Origin: JALYNX01 sp964608055
Lineage (GTDB): Bacteria > Actinomycetota > Acidimicrobiia > Spongiisociales > ZC4RG35
Direction of reading: 5' to 3'
Assembly (NCBI GenBank): GCA_964608055.1
Contig: CAZSMJ010000045.1
Span: forward strand, 1-15,104
Length of the DNA stretch: 15,104 nucleotides
Shown: positions 1 to 6,434 of the stretch, piece after piece
Layout of the letters: every line of letters begins with the position of its first letter
How positions within the stretch are numbered: position 1 is the stretch's first letter
The notes under the pieces: generated by a model
Database searches by the model: none
Seen by the model: the letters and a program-made list of their open reading frames with translations, nothing else
Told to the model about the DNA's origin: nothing
Translations under genes and position numbers: made by a program

Positions 1-932
1 AGGCGTCTGGGCCCGGGGACGTGATCCTCACCGCCCACACCCTCGACGATCAGGCTGAGACGGTGTTCCTCAACATATTGCGGGGCACCGGCCCGAGAGG
101 GCTGAGTGGGATCCCGGTATGGCGACCGCCCAACATCAATCGACCGTTGCTCCGAGTCACCAGGTCGGAAACCCGTGAGTTGGGTGTGCTCGCTGGCCTG
201 CCGTTCTTCGACGACCCGATGAACCTGGATTTGGGCCTCACCCGCAATCTGCTCCGGCAACGGGTGATGCCCGAACTGCTCCGGTTCAACCCGCAACTGA
301 CCGCCAATCTCGCCCGGATGGCGGATGCGGTGCGGGCCGACTGGGAGACTCTCGAAGTCGAGTCCGGCGCTTTGCCCGTGATGTTCGACTCTCATCGCGC
401 CCAGGTCGCGATTGGCGCTCTGAGCACCGTGGCCACTGCCGTTGCCAATCGCGCTCTAGCGCGGATGGCCTCTCGATTCCGTGAACACCACAGTCTCGGC
501 GCCGAGGAATTGGGCCGGGTATGGCGAGTGATCAGAGGCGAGGCGATGATGGAGGAGTTGTCCGGCGGCCTCGTGGTGCGCCGCAGCGGGCCGATGTTGA
601 GATTCGAGCGTGTCGACGGGATGCCAGCCGGCGCAGCGGAGGTGGCGTTGCGCCCGGGCAGTCATCAACTGGGGGACACGGTGTTTGACGTTGATCTTGT
701 CGACGAGGTCTGCCGGGTGGCGCCACTCGGCACCTGGGGGGCGATCTTCCGCCCCGACACTGACCTCGTGGCCAGATCAGCCGGAGGGGACGCCGTCGTC
801 GTCGAGGCCGATGGAGAACGGGCCTGGGTGCCGGGTGTTCGTCGGGCCCCGGTCGCTTGGTACGAGCCAGGGACCCGCGGCTACCTTTCCGTCTCCGCCA
901 GAGAGGAAGCCGGATGGACATCAAGCCCCTGA
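1..932 (+). CDS. tilS: tRNA(Ile)-lysidine synthetase TilS, C-terminal part (5' end outside window)
   Basis: TilS is the cytoplasmic enzyme that ligates lysine to C34 of the CAU-anticodon tRNA-Ile using ATP, so that the tRNA reads AUA instead of AUG. The open frame runs in from the window edge (frame starting at base 3), so the PP-loop SGGxDS ATP site is not visible. What is visible is the diagnostic HTLDDQAETVFLNILRGTG segment directly after it (bases 48-104), the N-terminal-domain tail with LTRNLLRQRVMPELLRFNPQ, then about 180 residues of the variable substrate-binding C-terminal region. It ends with TGA at 930-932, overlapping hpt by 19 nt, the classic actinobacterial and Gram-positive tilS-hpt pairing, so translation is probably coupled. 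A second internal ATG-like start at base 21 is only where the frame first offers a GTG; it is not the gene start. The family call is secure from the HxxDDQAET motif plus the neighbour. Confidence 0.93.
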   Translation, partial: ASGPGDVILTAHTLDDQAETVFLNILRGTGPRGLSGIPVWRPPNINRPLLRVTRSETRELGVLAGLPFFDDPMNLDLGLTRNLLRQRVMPELLRFNPQLTANLARMADAVRADWETLEVESGALPVMFDSHRAQVAIGALSTVATAVANRALARMASRFREHHSLGAEELGRVWRVIRGEAMMEELSGGLVVRRSGPMLRFERVDGMPAGAAEVALRPGSHQLGDTVFDVDLVDEVCRVAPLGTWGAIFRPDTDLVARSAGGDAVVVEADGERAWVPGVRRAPVAWYEPGTRGYLSVSAREEAGWTSSP

Positions 933-1432
933 TCACCGCCGATGACATCGACGCCAAGCTCGCCGAGATGGGCAAGCGCATCACCGAGGACTACGCGGGC
1001 CAGGATCTGCTCCTCGTCGGTGTCCTACGCGGTGCGTTCATGGTCATGGCCGACCTCGCCCGTCAAATCGACCTTCCGGTGGAGTTTGATTTCATGGCAG
1101 TCTCCTCCTATGGGGCGTCGACCCAGACCTCCGGCGTGGTTCGGATCCTCAAGGATCTCGATGAGGAGATCGAAGGGCGTCACGTCCTCATCGTCGAGGA
1201 CATAATCGATTCGGGCCTCACATTGAGCTATCTGATGAAGAGTCTCAACGTTCGCAAACCGGCCTCATTGGAGATCGCAACCCTTCTCCTCAAAGAGGGG
1301 ATTCAAAGGGTGCCGATCGCTGTCAAGTACATCGGGTTTCCCATCGGCCCCGAGTTCGTCGTGGGCTATGGGCTGGATTACGCGGGCAAGTACCGGAATC
1401 TTCCCTACGTGGGCATGATGGGCGGCGAGTGA
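914..1432 (+). CDS. hpt: hypoxanthine-guanine phosphoribosyltransferase
   Basis: Purine salvage enzyme: transfers the phosphoribosyl group of PRPP to hypoxanthine or guanine, giving IMP or GMP, in the cytoplasm. The 172-residue length is typical of bacterial Hpt. Visible motifs are VGVLRGAFM (35-43), the flexible-loop SSYGAST (64-70), the 13-residue PRPP-binding motif VEDIIDSGLTLSYL (94-107) with its acidic pair, VKYIGF with the purine-contacting Lys138, and PEFVVGYGLDY (146-156). The frame stays open further upstream (to 857), but ATG 914 is chosen because AGAGGA lies about 6 nt upstream and the protein then begins exactly where homologues begin (MDIKPLITADDID). It overlaps the end of tilS by 19 nt. 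A 73-nt gap separates it from ftsH. Confidence 0.95.
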   Translation: MDIKPLITADDIDAKLAEMGKRITEDYAGQDLLLVGVLRGAFMVMADLARQIDLPVEFDFMAVSSYGASTQTSGVVRILKDLDEEIEGRHVLIVEDIIDSGLTLSYLMKSLNVRKPASLEIATLLLKEGIQRVPIAVKYIGFPIGPEFVVGYGLDYAGKYRNLPYVGMMGGE

Positions 1433-1438
1433 CGGGGT

Positions 1439-1466
1439 TCGACTATCCGGGTGGGTCCCGTAACAT
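1439..1466 (+). promoter_or_regulatory. candidate promoter of ftsH
   Basis: In the hpt-ftsH gap, TCGACT (1439-1444, 4 of 6 matches to TTGACA) and TAACAT (1461-1466, 4 of 6 to TATAAT) are separated by 16 nt. This would place transcription start near 1473, about 33 nt before the ftsH GTG. A small inverted repeat, GAGCT-CAAC-AGCTC (1470-1483), lies at the predicted start of the transcript. Both matches are modest, and ftsH could simply be read from hpt. Confidence 0.3.
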
Positions 1467-1505
1467 TGAGAGCTCAACAGCTCCAATTCTGAAACTGAGG
1501 TTGTC

Positions 1506-3506
1506 GTGAACCGCACTCTTCGCACACTGGTGGTCTACGGGTTGTCCATCATCCTGTTGGCTGTCCTCGCCCAGTGGTGGTTCGACCAGGTCTCGGGACC
1601 CGAGGAGCTCACCCTGTCCGAGTTCATGGAGAGTGTGGACGCGGGTGAGTTCGCCGAAGTTCAGATCCTTGCTCGCTCCAACCAGGTTCAAGGTCGTGCC
1701 GACCCTGGATCCGGCCCCGAAGACGTATGGGAGTTCGTGGCCAGTTACCCGGAGGGTTCCGAAGGCCAGTTGACCGAGTTGATCCTGGCGTCAGGGGTGG
1801 ACGTCAGTTCCGACCCAGAGCCGCCAGGTTTCTGGGAGCTATTGATCAGCTTCCTGCCATGGCTCTTCCTGCTCGGCTTCATGGTCTTCATCTTCATGCA
1901 GATGCAGGGCGGCGGGAATCGCGTGATGCAATTCGGCAAATCCCGAGCCAAGTTGGTCGGCAAGGAACAGCCCAAGGTCACCTTCGGGGACGTCGCCGGT
2001 CTCGAGGAGGCCAAAGAGGAGCTGGAGGAGATCAAAGATTTCCTGGCCAATCCCGACCGCTACCGCCAGATAGGGGCCAAGATCCCCAAAGGCGTCCTTC
2101 TCTTCGGCCCTCCCGGGACCGGTAAGACCCTGCTCGCGAGGGCCGTGGCAGGCGAAGCGGGCGTTCCGTTCCTGTCGATCTCGGGCTCCGACTTCGTCGA
2201 GATGTTCGTGGGGGTCGGCGCCGCCAGGGTCAGGGATCTGTTCGAGCAGGCCAAGGCGAGCGCCCCGGCGATCGTGTTCATCGACGAGATCGATGCTGTG
2301 GGTCGTCACCGCGGCGCCGGTCTCGGCGGAGGTCATGACGAGCGCGAGCAGACCCTCAACCAGCTCCTCGTAGAACTCGACGGTTTCGAAGGCAACACCG
2401 GGGTGATCGTGATGGCCGCAACCAACCGCCCCGACATCCTCGACCCCGCCCTGCTCCGACCGGGACGCTTCGATCGCCAGATCGTCGTGGACGCTCCCGA
2501 CATAGAGGGCCGCAAAGCAATCCTCGAGGTGCATTCCAAGGGCAAGCCTCTCGCGAAGGAGATCAACCTCGAAGTCTTGGCCCGGCGCACCCCCGGTTTC
2601 ACTGGCGCCGACCTCGCAAACCTGATCAACGAGGCCGCTCTTCTCACCGCCCGTCGGCACAAGAAGGAAGTCTCGATGTCCGAGCTCGAAGAGGCGATCG
2701 ACCGTGTGATCGCCGGTCCGGAGCGCAAGACAAAGATCATGACCGACGAGGAAAGAAAGCTCATCGCCTATCACGAGACAGGGCACGCTCTCGTCGGGTA
2801 CGCGATGCCCAACACCGATCCGGTGCACAAGGTCACCATTGTGGCGAGAGGACGGTCCCTGGGTCACACCTTGGCGCTGCCCACTCACGACAAGTACCTG
2901 GTTCGCAGGTCGGAGCTGGTGGATCAACTGGCGATGCTGCTTGGAGGTCGCACCGCGGAGGAGATCATCTTCGCCGACCCCACCACCGGTGCAGCAAACG
3001 ACATCGAGAAGGCAACTGCCATCGCCCGCAAGATGGTCATGGAGTACGGGATGAGCGACCTGTTGGGCCCGATGCAGTACGGGAAGCCGAACGGCGAGGT
3101 CTTTCTGGGCCGGGACTATTCACGTCAGCAGGACTACTCCGATGACGTGGCAGCCAAGGTCGACGAAGAGGTTCGCAAGCTCATCAACGCCGCCCACGAA
3201 GAAGCCCGAGAGGTGCTCAACAGGCATCGCGATGCCATGGAGAGAATGGTGGTGCAGCTCCTCGAGACCGAGACTGTTGGGCAGGACGACGTGGCGAAGT
3301 TGTTCTCAGACGTGCCCAAGTGGGAGCACACGGCTGAAGGAGCGATGCGGATCAAGTACCCGGACAACCCGGTGATGCCACAGCCCCGCGAGCAGATAGC
3401 CGCGGCCGAACAGGTCACAGAGGAAGATGAAGAGCCTGTGACCGAGTCGTTGCGCTTGAAGCGGAGCTTGCGACCCAAGGGCCGTCCCGCCGACGCCGGC
3501 GCCTGA
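1506..3506 (+). CDS. ftsH: ATP-dependent zinc metalloprotease FtsH
   Basis: Membrane-anchored AAA+ protease forming hexamers that extract and degrade misfolded membrane proteins and short-lived regulators. 666 residues. Order: TM1 about 6-24, an extracytoplasmic stretch about 25-110, TM2 about 113-133, then the cytoplasmic AAA module with Walker A GPPGTGKT (201-208), the FVGVGAARVRDLF pore and arm segment (234-246), Walker B VFIDEID (257-263), the second region of homology ending RPGRFDR (318-324), and the M41 peptidase with HETGH (His423, Glu424, His427) and the third zinc ligand Asp499 in TTGAANDIEKA. All catalytic residues are intact. The C-terminal tail (about 630-666) is acidic then basic and unconserved. 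The start is GTG 1506, with GAGG at 1497-1500, 5 nt upstream. It converges on the minus-strand DUF4097 gene with only 12 nt between the stops. Confidence 0.97.
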   Translation: MNRTLRTLVVYGLSIILLAVLAQWWFDQVSGPEELTLSEFMESVDAGEFAEVQILARSNQVQGRADPGSGPEDVWEFVASYPEGSEGQLTELILASGVDVSSDPEPPGFWELLISFLPWLFLLGFMVFIFMQMQGGGNRVMQFGKSRAKLVGKEQPKVTFGDVAGLEEAKEELEEIKDFLANPDRYRQIGAKIPKGVLLFGPPGTGKTLLARAVAGEAGVPFLSISGSDFVEMFVGVGAARVRDLFEQAKASAPAIVFIDEIDAVGRHRGAGLGGGHDEREQTLNQLLVELDGFEGNTGVIVMAATNRPDILDPALLRPGRFDRQIVVDAPDIEGRKAILEVHSKGKPLAKEINLEVLARRTPGFTGADLANLINEAALLTARRHKKEVSMSELEEAIDRVIAGPERKTKIMTDEERKLIAYHETGHALVGYAMPNTDPVHKVTIVARGRSLGHTLALPTHDKYLVRRSELVDQLAMLLGGRTAEEIIFADPTTGAANDIEKATAIARKMVMEYGMSDLLGPMQYGKPNGEVFLGRDYSRQQDYSDDVAAKVDEEVRKLINAAHEEAREVLNRHRDAMERMVVQLLETETVGQDDVAKLFSDVPKWEHTAEGAMRIKYPDNPVMPQPREQIAAAEQVTEEDEEPVTESLRLKRSLRPKGRPADAGA

Positions 3507-3518
3507 GGCCAGCCTCCT

Positions 3519-4292
3519 TTAATCCAGCCGGATGATCTCGATGTCGCCCGAGATCGTTCGCAACTTGGCCCGGACCTGACGTCGGTCGTCGCGGGTCCCA
3601 CCAGAGGGGACCCGGTCTGGAAGGGCAATGTGCCCGGACAGCGATCGGGCATCCAGGGCCACCTTGGTGCCTCGGGGCAGCCCGACCCGAATGTTCCCTG
3701 ACACCGATTTGAGATTGAGGTCGCTGCCCTCGAAACGGTCGATGGCAAGATCTCCCGAGGCGGCTGAGGAAGTCACATCTCCGCGCGCCAGACCGACATC
3801 GACCGATCCCGATGCGGTGGTCACATCCAACCTCTCCGCGACGTCACCGATCCTCACGTCTCCCGAGGCGGTGCGGAGACTGACCTCACCCAGAGCCATC
3901 ACGATGGCGAGGTCACCGCTGGCGCTCTTGATCTTGGCGTCGTGGACCTCGCTCAAAGAGACATCACCCGACGCGGTGTCGATGAAGGCTTCGGCCAGCC
4001 TCACCTCGGCGTGGATCTCTGCGGAAGCACCCGAGATCCGCACAGTGGTGCCGGCAGGGACTACCACTCGGATCCTGGAGCTCGACTCCCTTAGACCCCA
4101 GCCTTGCCCCGCAACGGGATGACGCACATTGACGGTGTCCCCGGTCTGGCTGATTTCGAACTCGTTCTCCCGCGCGCTCTCGATCTGGAGGTCGATGACT
4201 CCCGCCCCGCCCTCGAGGAGATCGAGCGAGCCTGAAGAGATCGCAGCTACGAATCGGGGGGTGTTTCCGACCTTGAACTTCTTCTCGATCAC
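3519..4292 (-). CDS. DUF4097-family beta-strand repeat protein
   Basis: No enzymatic function is known for this family; it resembles the putative adhesin/LiaG-type beta-repeat domain. 257 residues without a signal peptide or membrane segment, so probably cytoplasmic. The body consists of short beta repeats centred on a [A/V/L/I]-S-G-[D/S/N/H] turn, with the Ser at residues 108, 125, 143, 161, 179, 198, 219 and 248. The core spacing is 17-19 residues, as expected of a right-handed beta-solenoid-like stack. The first 80 residues form a less regular cap with an extra SSGSLDLL turn near 19-25. The start is GTG 4292, whose GTGA overlaps the TGA of the upstream RHH gene, so the two are translationally coupled. 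The fixed pairing suggests that the RHH protein regulates or binds this protein, which is inference. It converges on ftsH; the stop is TAA at 3519-3521. Confidence 0.85.
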   Translation of the reverse strand: MIEKKFKVGNTPRFVAAISSGSLDLLEGGAGVIDLQIESARENEFEISQTGDTVNVRHPVAGQGWGLRESSSRIRVVVPAGTTVRISGASAEIHAEVRLAEAFIDTASGDVSLSEVHDAKIKSASGDLAIVMALGEVSLRTASGDVRIGDVAERLDVTTASGSVDVGLARGDVTSSAASGDLAIDRFEGSDLNLKSVSGNIRVGLPRGTKVALDARSLSGHIALPDRVPSGGTRDDRRQVRAKLRTISGDIEIIRLD

Positions 4293-4726
4293 AGTTGGAA
4301 TGTCTCCTCGATATGGGTGCCCGACGCGCGGCGCCCGGCTCGGGTCCGGAGGGCGTCGACGACCCAGCCATTCATCGAATCTCCGGCCGAGCTCGCCGAC
4401 TCTTCGATCAATGACTTCAGGGAGTTGGGGAGGCGCAGGGTGACCCTCGCCTCGAACTCCTCCTGAATACCCGTTGGCTGAGCGCGTTCCTCGGTGATGA
4501 CCAGGCTCGGTTCGCCCTCGCTGAGCCGGACTTCGACGGTTTGGCCCACGAGTTGGGCCGAGATCTCCGCCGCGGCTTCCTGAATGACGCCCAACATCGT
4601 CCGCTCCAGCGCGGGGCGCAGCGCGGTCATCAACTCGCTCGCAACATCTGCCAATTCGGGGGCGCCGATCCGAACCTGATTGTCAACTGCGGTCTCGATC
4701 TCGATGAACGCATGATCGAGATGCAT
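4289..4726 (-). CDS. ribbon-helix-helix DNA-binding protein (HicB/Arc-type C-terminal domain)
   Basis: Predicted 145-residue repressor-like protein. The C-terminal third has the RHH pattern: strand ARVTLRLP (93-100), helix A NSLKSLIEESA, turn, helix B starting SMNGWVVDALRTRA (117-130). The N-terminal 90 residues are not a known catalytic domain; they contain an amphipathic helix (about 24-60) and a VEVRLSEGEPSLVI hairpin. The frame is open to a TTG at 4798, but ATG 4726 is preferred: AGGAG (4732-4736) lies 5 nt upstream, and the ATG overlaps the stop of a 25-codon leader ORF as TGATG. The gene ends 4 nt inside the start of the DUF4097 gene. Automated annotation often calls such proteins HicB-family antitoxins, but no HicA-like toxin is next to it, so a transcriptional autoregulator is the better guess. 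The 11-bp repeats at 4831-4863 are a candidate operator. Confidence 0.75.
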   Translation of the reverse strand: MHLDHAFIEIETAVDNQVRIGAPELADVASELMTALRPALERTMLGVIQEAAAEISAQLVGQTVEVRLSEGEPSLVITEERAQPTGIQEEFEARVTLRLPNSLKSLIEESASSAGDSMNGWVVDALRTRAGRRASGTHIEETFQL

Positions 4727-4803
4727 CAACGACTCCTGGTCGTGCGCCGGACCCGGTCGGAGAGTTCGACTTGAAGACTGTCGGCGCTTCTGATCCAAAA
4801 CAT
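4726..4803 (-). CDS. 25-residue leader ORF upstream of the RHH gene
   Basis: ATG at 4803-4801 is preceded by AAGGAG (4815-4810) at 6 nt spacing, the best ribosome binding site in the vicinity. The frame reads MFWIRSADSLQVELSD and continues with an Arg/Thr-rich tail (RVRRTTRSR) to TGA at 4728-4726. The A of this TGA is the A of the RHH gene's ATG (TGATG), so ribosomes ending here could re-initiate on the RHH gene. The AGGAG used by the RHH gene lies inside the leader's last codons. It could be a real small protein or only a translational entry point; an alternative start for the RHH gene (TTG 4798, different frame) would compete with it. I recognise no homologue. Confidence 0.5.
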   Translation of the reverse strand: MFWIRSADSLQVELSDRVRRTTRSR

Positions 4804-4830
4804 GGGAATCTCCTTGGTAATGACACCAGG

Positions 4831-4863
4831 ATGATGTCGTGATGATGTCACCATAATGTCATG
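4831..4863. promoter_or_regulatory. three 11-bp direct repeats, candidate RHH operator
   Basis: Three tandem copies begin at 4831 (ATGATGTCGTG), 4842 (ATGATGTCACC) and 4853 (ATAATGTCATG), each carrying the box ATRATGTC. The period is 11 bp, about one helical turn, so all boxes face the same side of the DNA. A partial fourth ATGTC follows at 4861-4865. The array covers the -10 element and predicted start of the minus-strand operon that encodes the RHH protein. RHH repressors such as Arc, CopG and omega bind short tandem boxes cooperatively, so autorepression is the natural reading; that is inference. Confidence 0.5.
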
Positions 4864-4879
4864 TCGACTGCTTTGTCAA
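4850..4879 (-). promoter_or_regulatory. promoter of the leader/RHH/DUF4097 operon
   Basis: Reading the minus strand, a perfect -35 TTGACA (4879-4874) is followed after 18 nt by TATGGT (4855-4850, 4 of 6 matches to TATAAT). Transcription would start near 4843, giving a leader of about 40 nt before the SD-preceded ATG at 4803. This is the strongest sigma-70-like promoter in the window. Its -10 and start site lie inside the 11-bp direct repeats. Confidence 0.55.
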
Positions 4880-4922
4880 CCCCGGGATCTGGTTGCTTTG
4901 GGAATATGTGACCGCGTGTGCC

Positions 4923-4928
4923 TATTTT
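4923..4928 (+). promoter_or_regulatory. candidate -10 box for a leaderless folE transcript
   Basis: TATTTT fits the actinobacterial TANNNT -10 pattern and ends 8 nt before the folE ATG at 4937. No Shine-Dalgarno-like sequence precedes that ATG. The combination suggests an mRNA that begins at or within a base or two of the start codon. No convincing -35 is visible. Confidence 0.35.
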
Positions 4929-4936
4929 CACCTGCG

Positions 4937-5512
4937 ATGAATGAGATCGATCAGGGAAGAATCGAGAAGGCGGTCCGGGAGATCCTGGAGGCCCTCGGAG
5001 AGGATCCCGAGCGGGAGGGTCTTCGGGAGACCCCGGAACGGGTGGCCCGTTTCTATGTCGAGGTTTTCGATGGCCTGCACCGTGACCCAGGCGACGAGAT
5101 CGACGCCTTTTTCGGGGAGGAGCGCTACCAGGAGATCGTGATGGTGCGTGAGATCCCCTTTTACTCGATGTGTGAGCATCACCTGGTCCCCTTTCATGGC
5201 CAGGCACATGTGGCCTACATGCCCAAGGGGAGGGTCACCGGCCTCTCCAAACTGGCCCGGCTGGTCGAGGGTTTTGCCCGACGACCGCAGATGCAGGAGC
5301 GTCTCACCGCGCAGGTGGCCGATGCCCTGACCGAGCGACTGGACCCCCTCGGGGTGATGGTGGTGATCGAAGCCGAGCACCTCTGCATGTCGATGCGTGG
5401 GGTGAGAAAGCCCGGCGCCAAGACCGTGACCTCGGCGGTGCGCGGGATCATGCACACCAACCCGGCCACCCGCGCCGAGGCGATGTCATTGCTCTTCGGC
5501 ACGACGCGATAG
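4937..5512 (+). CDS. folE: GTP cyclohydrolase I (FolE)
   Basis: Converts GTP to 7,8-dihydroneopterin triphosphate and formate, the first step of folate synthesis; a zinc-dependent homodecamer in the cytoplasm. 191 residues from ATG 4937. Visible are the N-terminal helix, GEDPEREGLRETPERVARFY (21-40), the zinc-site segment MCEHHLVPFHGQAHVAY with Cys79, His81 and His82, the TGLSKLARLVEGFARRPQMQ stretch (101-120), and EAEHLCMSMRGVRKPG with Cys150 as third zinc ligand. The 79/82/150 spacing is that of the E. coli enzyme (110/113/181). The frame is open upstream to 4856, but those extra residues resemble no FolE N-terminus and run through the repeat-rich regulatory region. It heads the folate operon, divergent from the RHH operon. 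folP follows after 61 nt. Confidence 0.97.
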   Translation: MNEIDQGRIEKAVREILEALGEDPEREGLRETPERVARFYVEVFDGLHRDPGDEIDAFFGEERYQEIVMVREIPFYSMCEHHLVPFHGQAHVAYMPKGRVTGLSKLARLVEGFARRPQMQERLTAQVADALTERLDPLGVMVVIEAEHLCMSMRGVRKPGAKTVTSAVRGIMHTNPATRAEAMSLLFGTTR

Positions 5513-5526
5513 CTCGCTTCGCTCGC

Positions 5527-5561
5527 CGTTCAACGTATTACGTTCTGCGTTCGGCGTTCGG
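5527..5561. repeat. five tandem heptamers CGTTNNN / CGTANNN in the folE-folP gap
   Basis: Five successive 7-mers: CGTTCAA, CGTATTA, CGTTCTG, CGTTCGG, CGTTCGG. The last unit runs into GGAGGAG (5560-5566), the folP ribosome binding site. Just before the array, TCGCTTCGCTC (5514-5524) is an exact 11-mer that recurs at 11919-11929 in the lysS downstream region, suggesting both gaps hold pieces of a dispersed intergenic repeat family. Confidence 0.55.
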
Positions 5562-5573
5562 AGGAGACTCAAC

Positions 5574-6434
5574 TTGAGCCAACACTGGCAAGTCGGGGGC
5601 GAGACGCTCGATGTGTCCAGGGGCGTGATCATGGGGGTGCTCAATGTCACCCCTGATTCCTTCTCCGACGGTGGGGTGCATGCAACCGCCCCCGATGCGA
5701 TAGCCGGCGGGGCTGCGATGCACGACGCCGGGGCCGAGATCATCGATGTCGGCGGCGAATCGACCCGTCCCGGGGCGCAGCCGGTCTCGGTGGGCGACGA
5801 ACTCGCCCGCGTCATCCCCGTCGTCGAGCAGCTGGCGGATCGAGGCTTATTGGTTTCGATCGACACTTCGAAGCCAGAGGTGGCGAGGGCCGCAATCGAC
5901 TCCGGGGCCCGGATCCTCAATGATGTCACCGCTTGCTCAACCCCTGGCATGTCCGAGTTGGTGGTCGAGACCGGGGTCGGGGTGGTCCTGATGCACATGC
6001 AACGGACCCCCCAGAACATGCAGCAGGATCCGCTCTACGACGATGTGGTCACCGCAGTCGCCGACTTTCTGGCCGAGCGGGCGGCCCACCTCATCGAGAT
6101 GGGAGCCGACCCCCGATCGATAGCTGTCGATCCCGGGATCGGGTTCGGAAAGACGGTCACCCACAACCTGGAACTGTTGGCCGGGCTGGGCCATCTGGCC
6201 GATATGGGTTACCCGGTGGTATTGGGCGCCTCCCGGAAATCCTTCCTCGGACGGCTCACCGGCATCGAAAGCCCAGCGAACCGCGATGGGGTGACGGCAG
6301 TGACCACCGCCCTTGGATTTGAGCGTGGGGCCAGGGTTTTTCGGGTCCACGATGTTTTCTCGTCACGGGCTGCGCTCTCGGTGGCCGCCACTATCGTGAA
6401 TCCAGAGCTATGGGAAGAATGGTCGCCGGATTGA
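5574..6434 (+). CDS. folP: dihydropteroate synthase (FolP)
   Basis: Condenses 6-hydroxymethyl-dihydropterin diphosphate with p-aminobenzoate to 7,8-dihydropteroate; the sulfonamide target. TIM barrel of 286 residues. Signatures are GVLNVTPDSFSDGG (21-34), DVGGESTRPG (58-67), SIDTSKPEVA (95-104), NDVTA (117-121), the pterin-site DPGIGFGKT (186-194), LGASRKSFLG (217-226) with Lys222, and RVHD (257-260). The start is TTG 5574, decided by the strong GGAGGAG at 5560-5566, 7 nt upstream; the protein then begins a normal distance before the first barrel strand. It overlaps the next gene by 25 nt. No motif is missing, so it should be the functional paralogue rather than a FolP2-like one. Confidence 0.97.
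   Translation: MSQHWQVGGETLDVSRGVIMGVLNVTPDSFSDGGVHATAPDAIAGGAAMHDAGAEIIDVGGESTRPGAQPVSVGDELARVIPVVEQLADRGLLVSIDTSKPEVARAAIDSGARILNDVTACSTPGMSELVVETGVGVVLMHMQRTPQNMQQDPLYDDVVTAVADFLAERAAHLIEMGADPRSIAVDPGIGFGKTVTHNLELLAGLGHLADMGYPVVLGASRKSFLGRLTGIESPANRDGVTAVTTALGFERGARVFRVHDVFSSRAALSVAATIVNPELWEEWSPD

Noticed and set aside
1839..2927. 362-codon open frame antisense to ftsH
   Set aside because: Lies wholly opposite the AAA domain of a certain gene; it is a codon-bias mirror in GC-rich DNA with no recognisable motif.
3505..3520. GAGGC/GCCTC hairpin between the convergent ftsH and DUF4097 genes as terminator
   Set aside because: Two-base loop and only three T after it; too weak to call.
4289..4798. 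HicAB toxin-antitoxin system
   Set aside because: Only an RHH domain resembles HicB; no HicA-like short double-stranded-RNA-binding toxin is adjacent.
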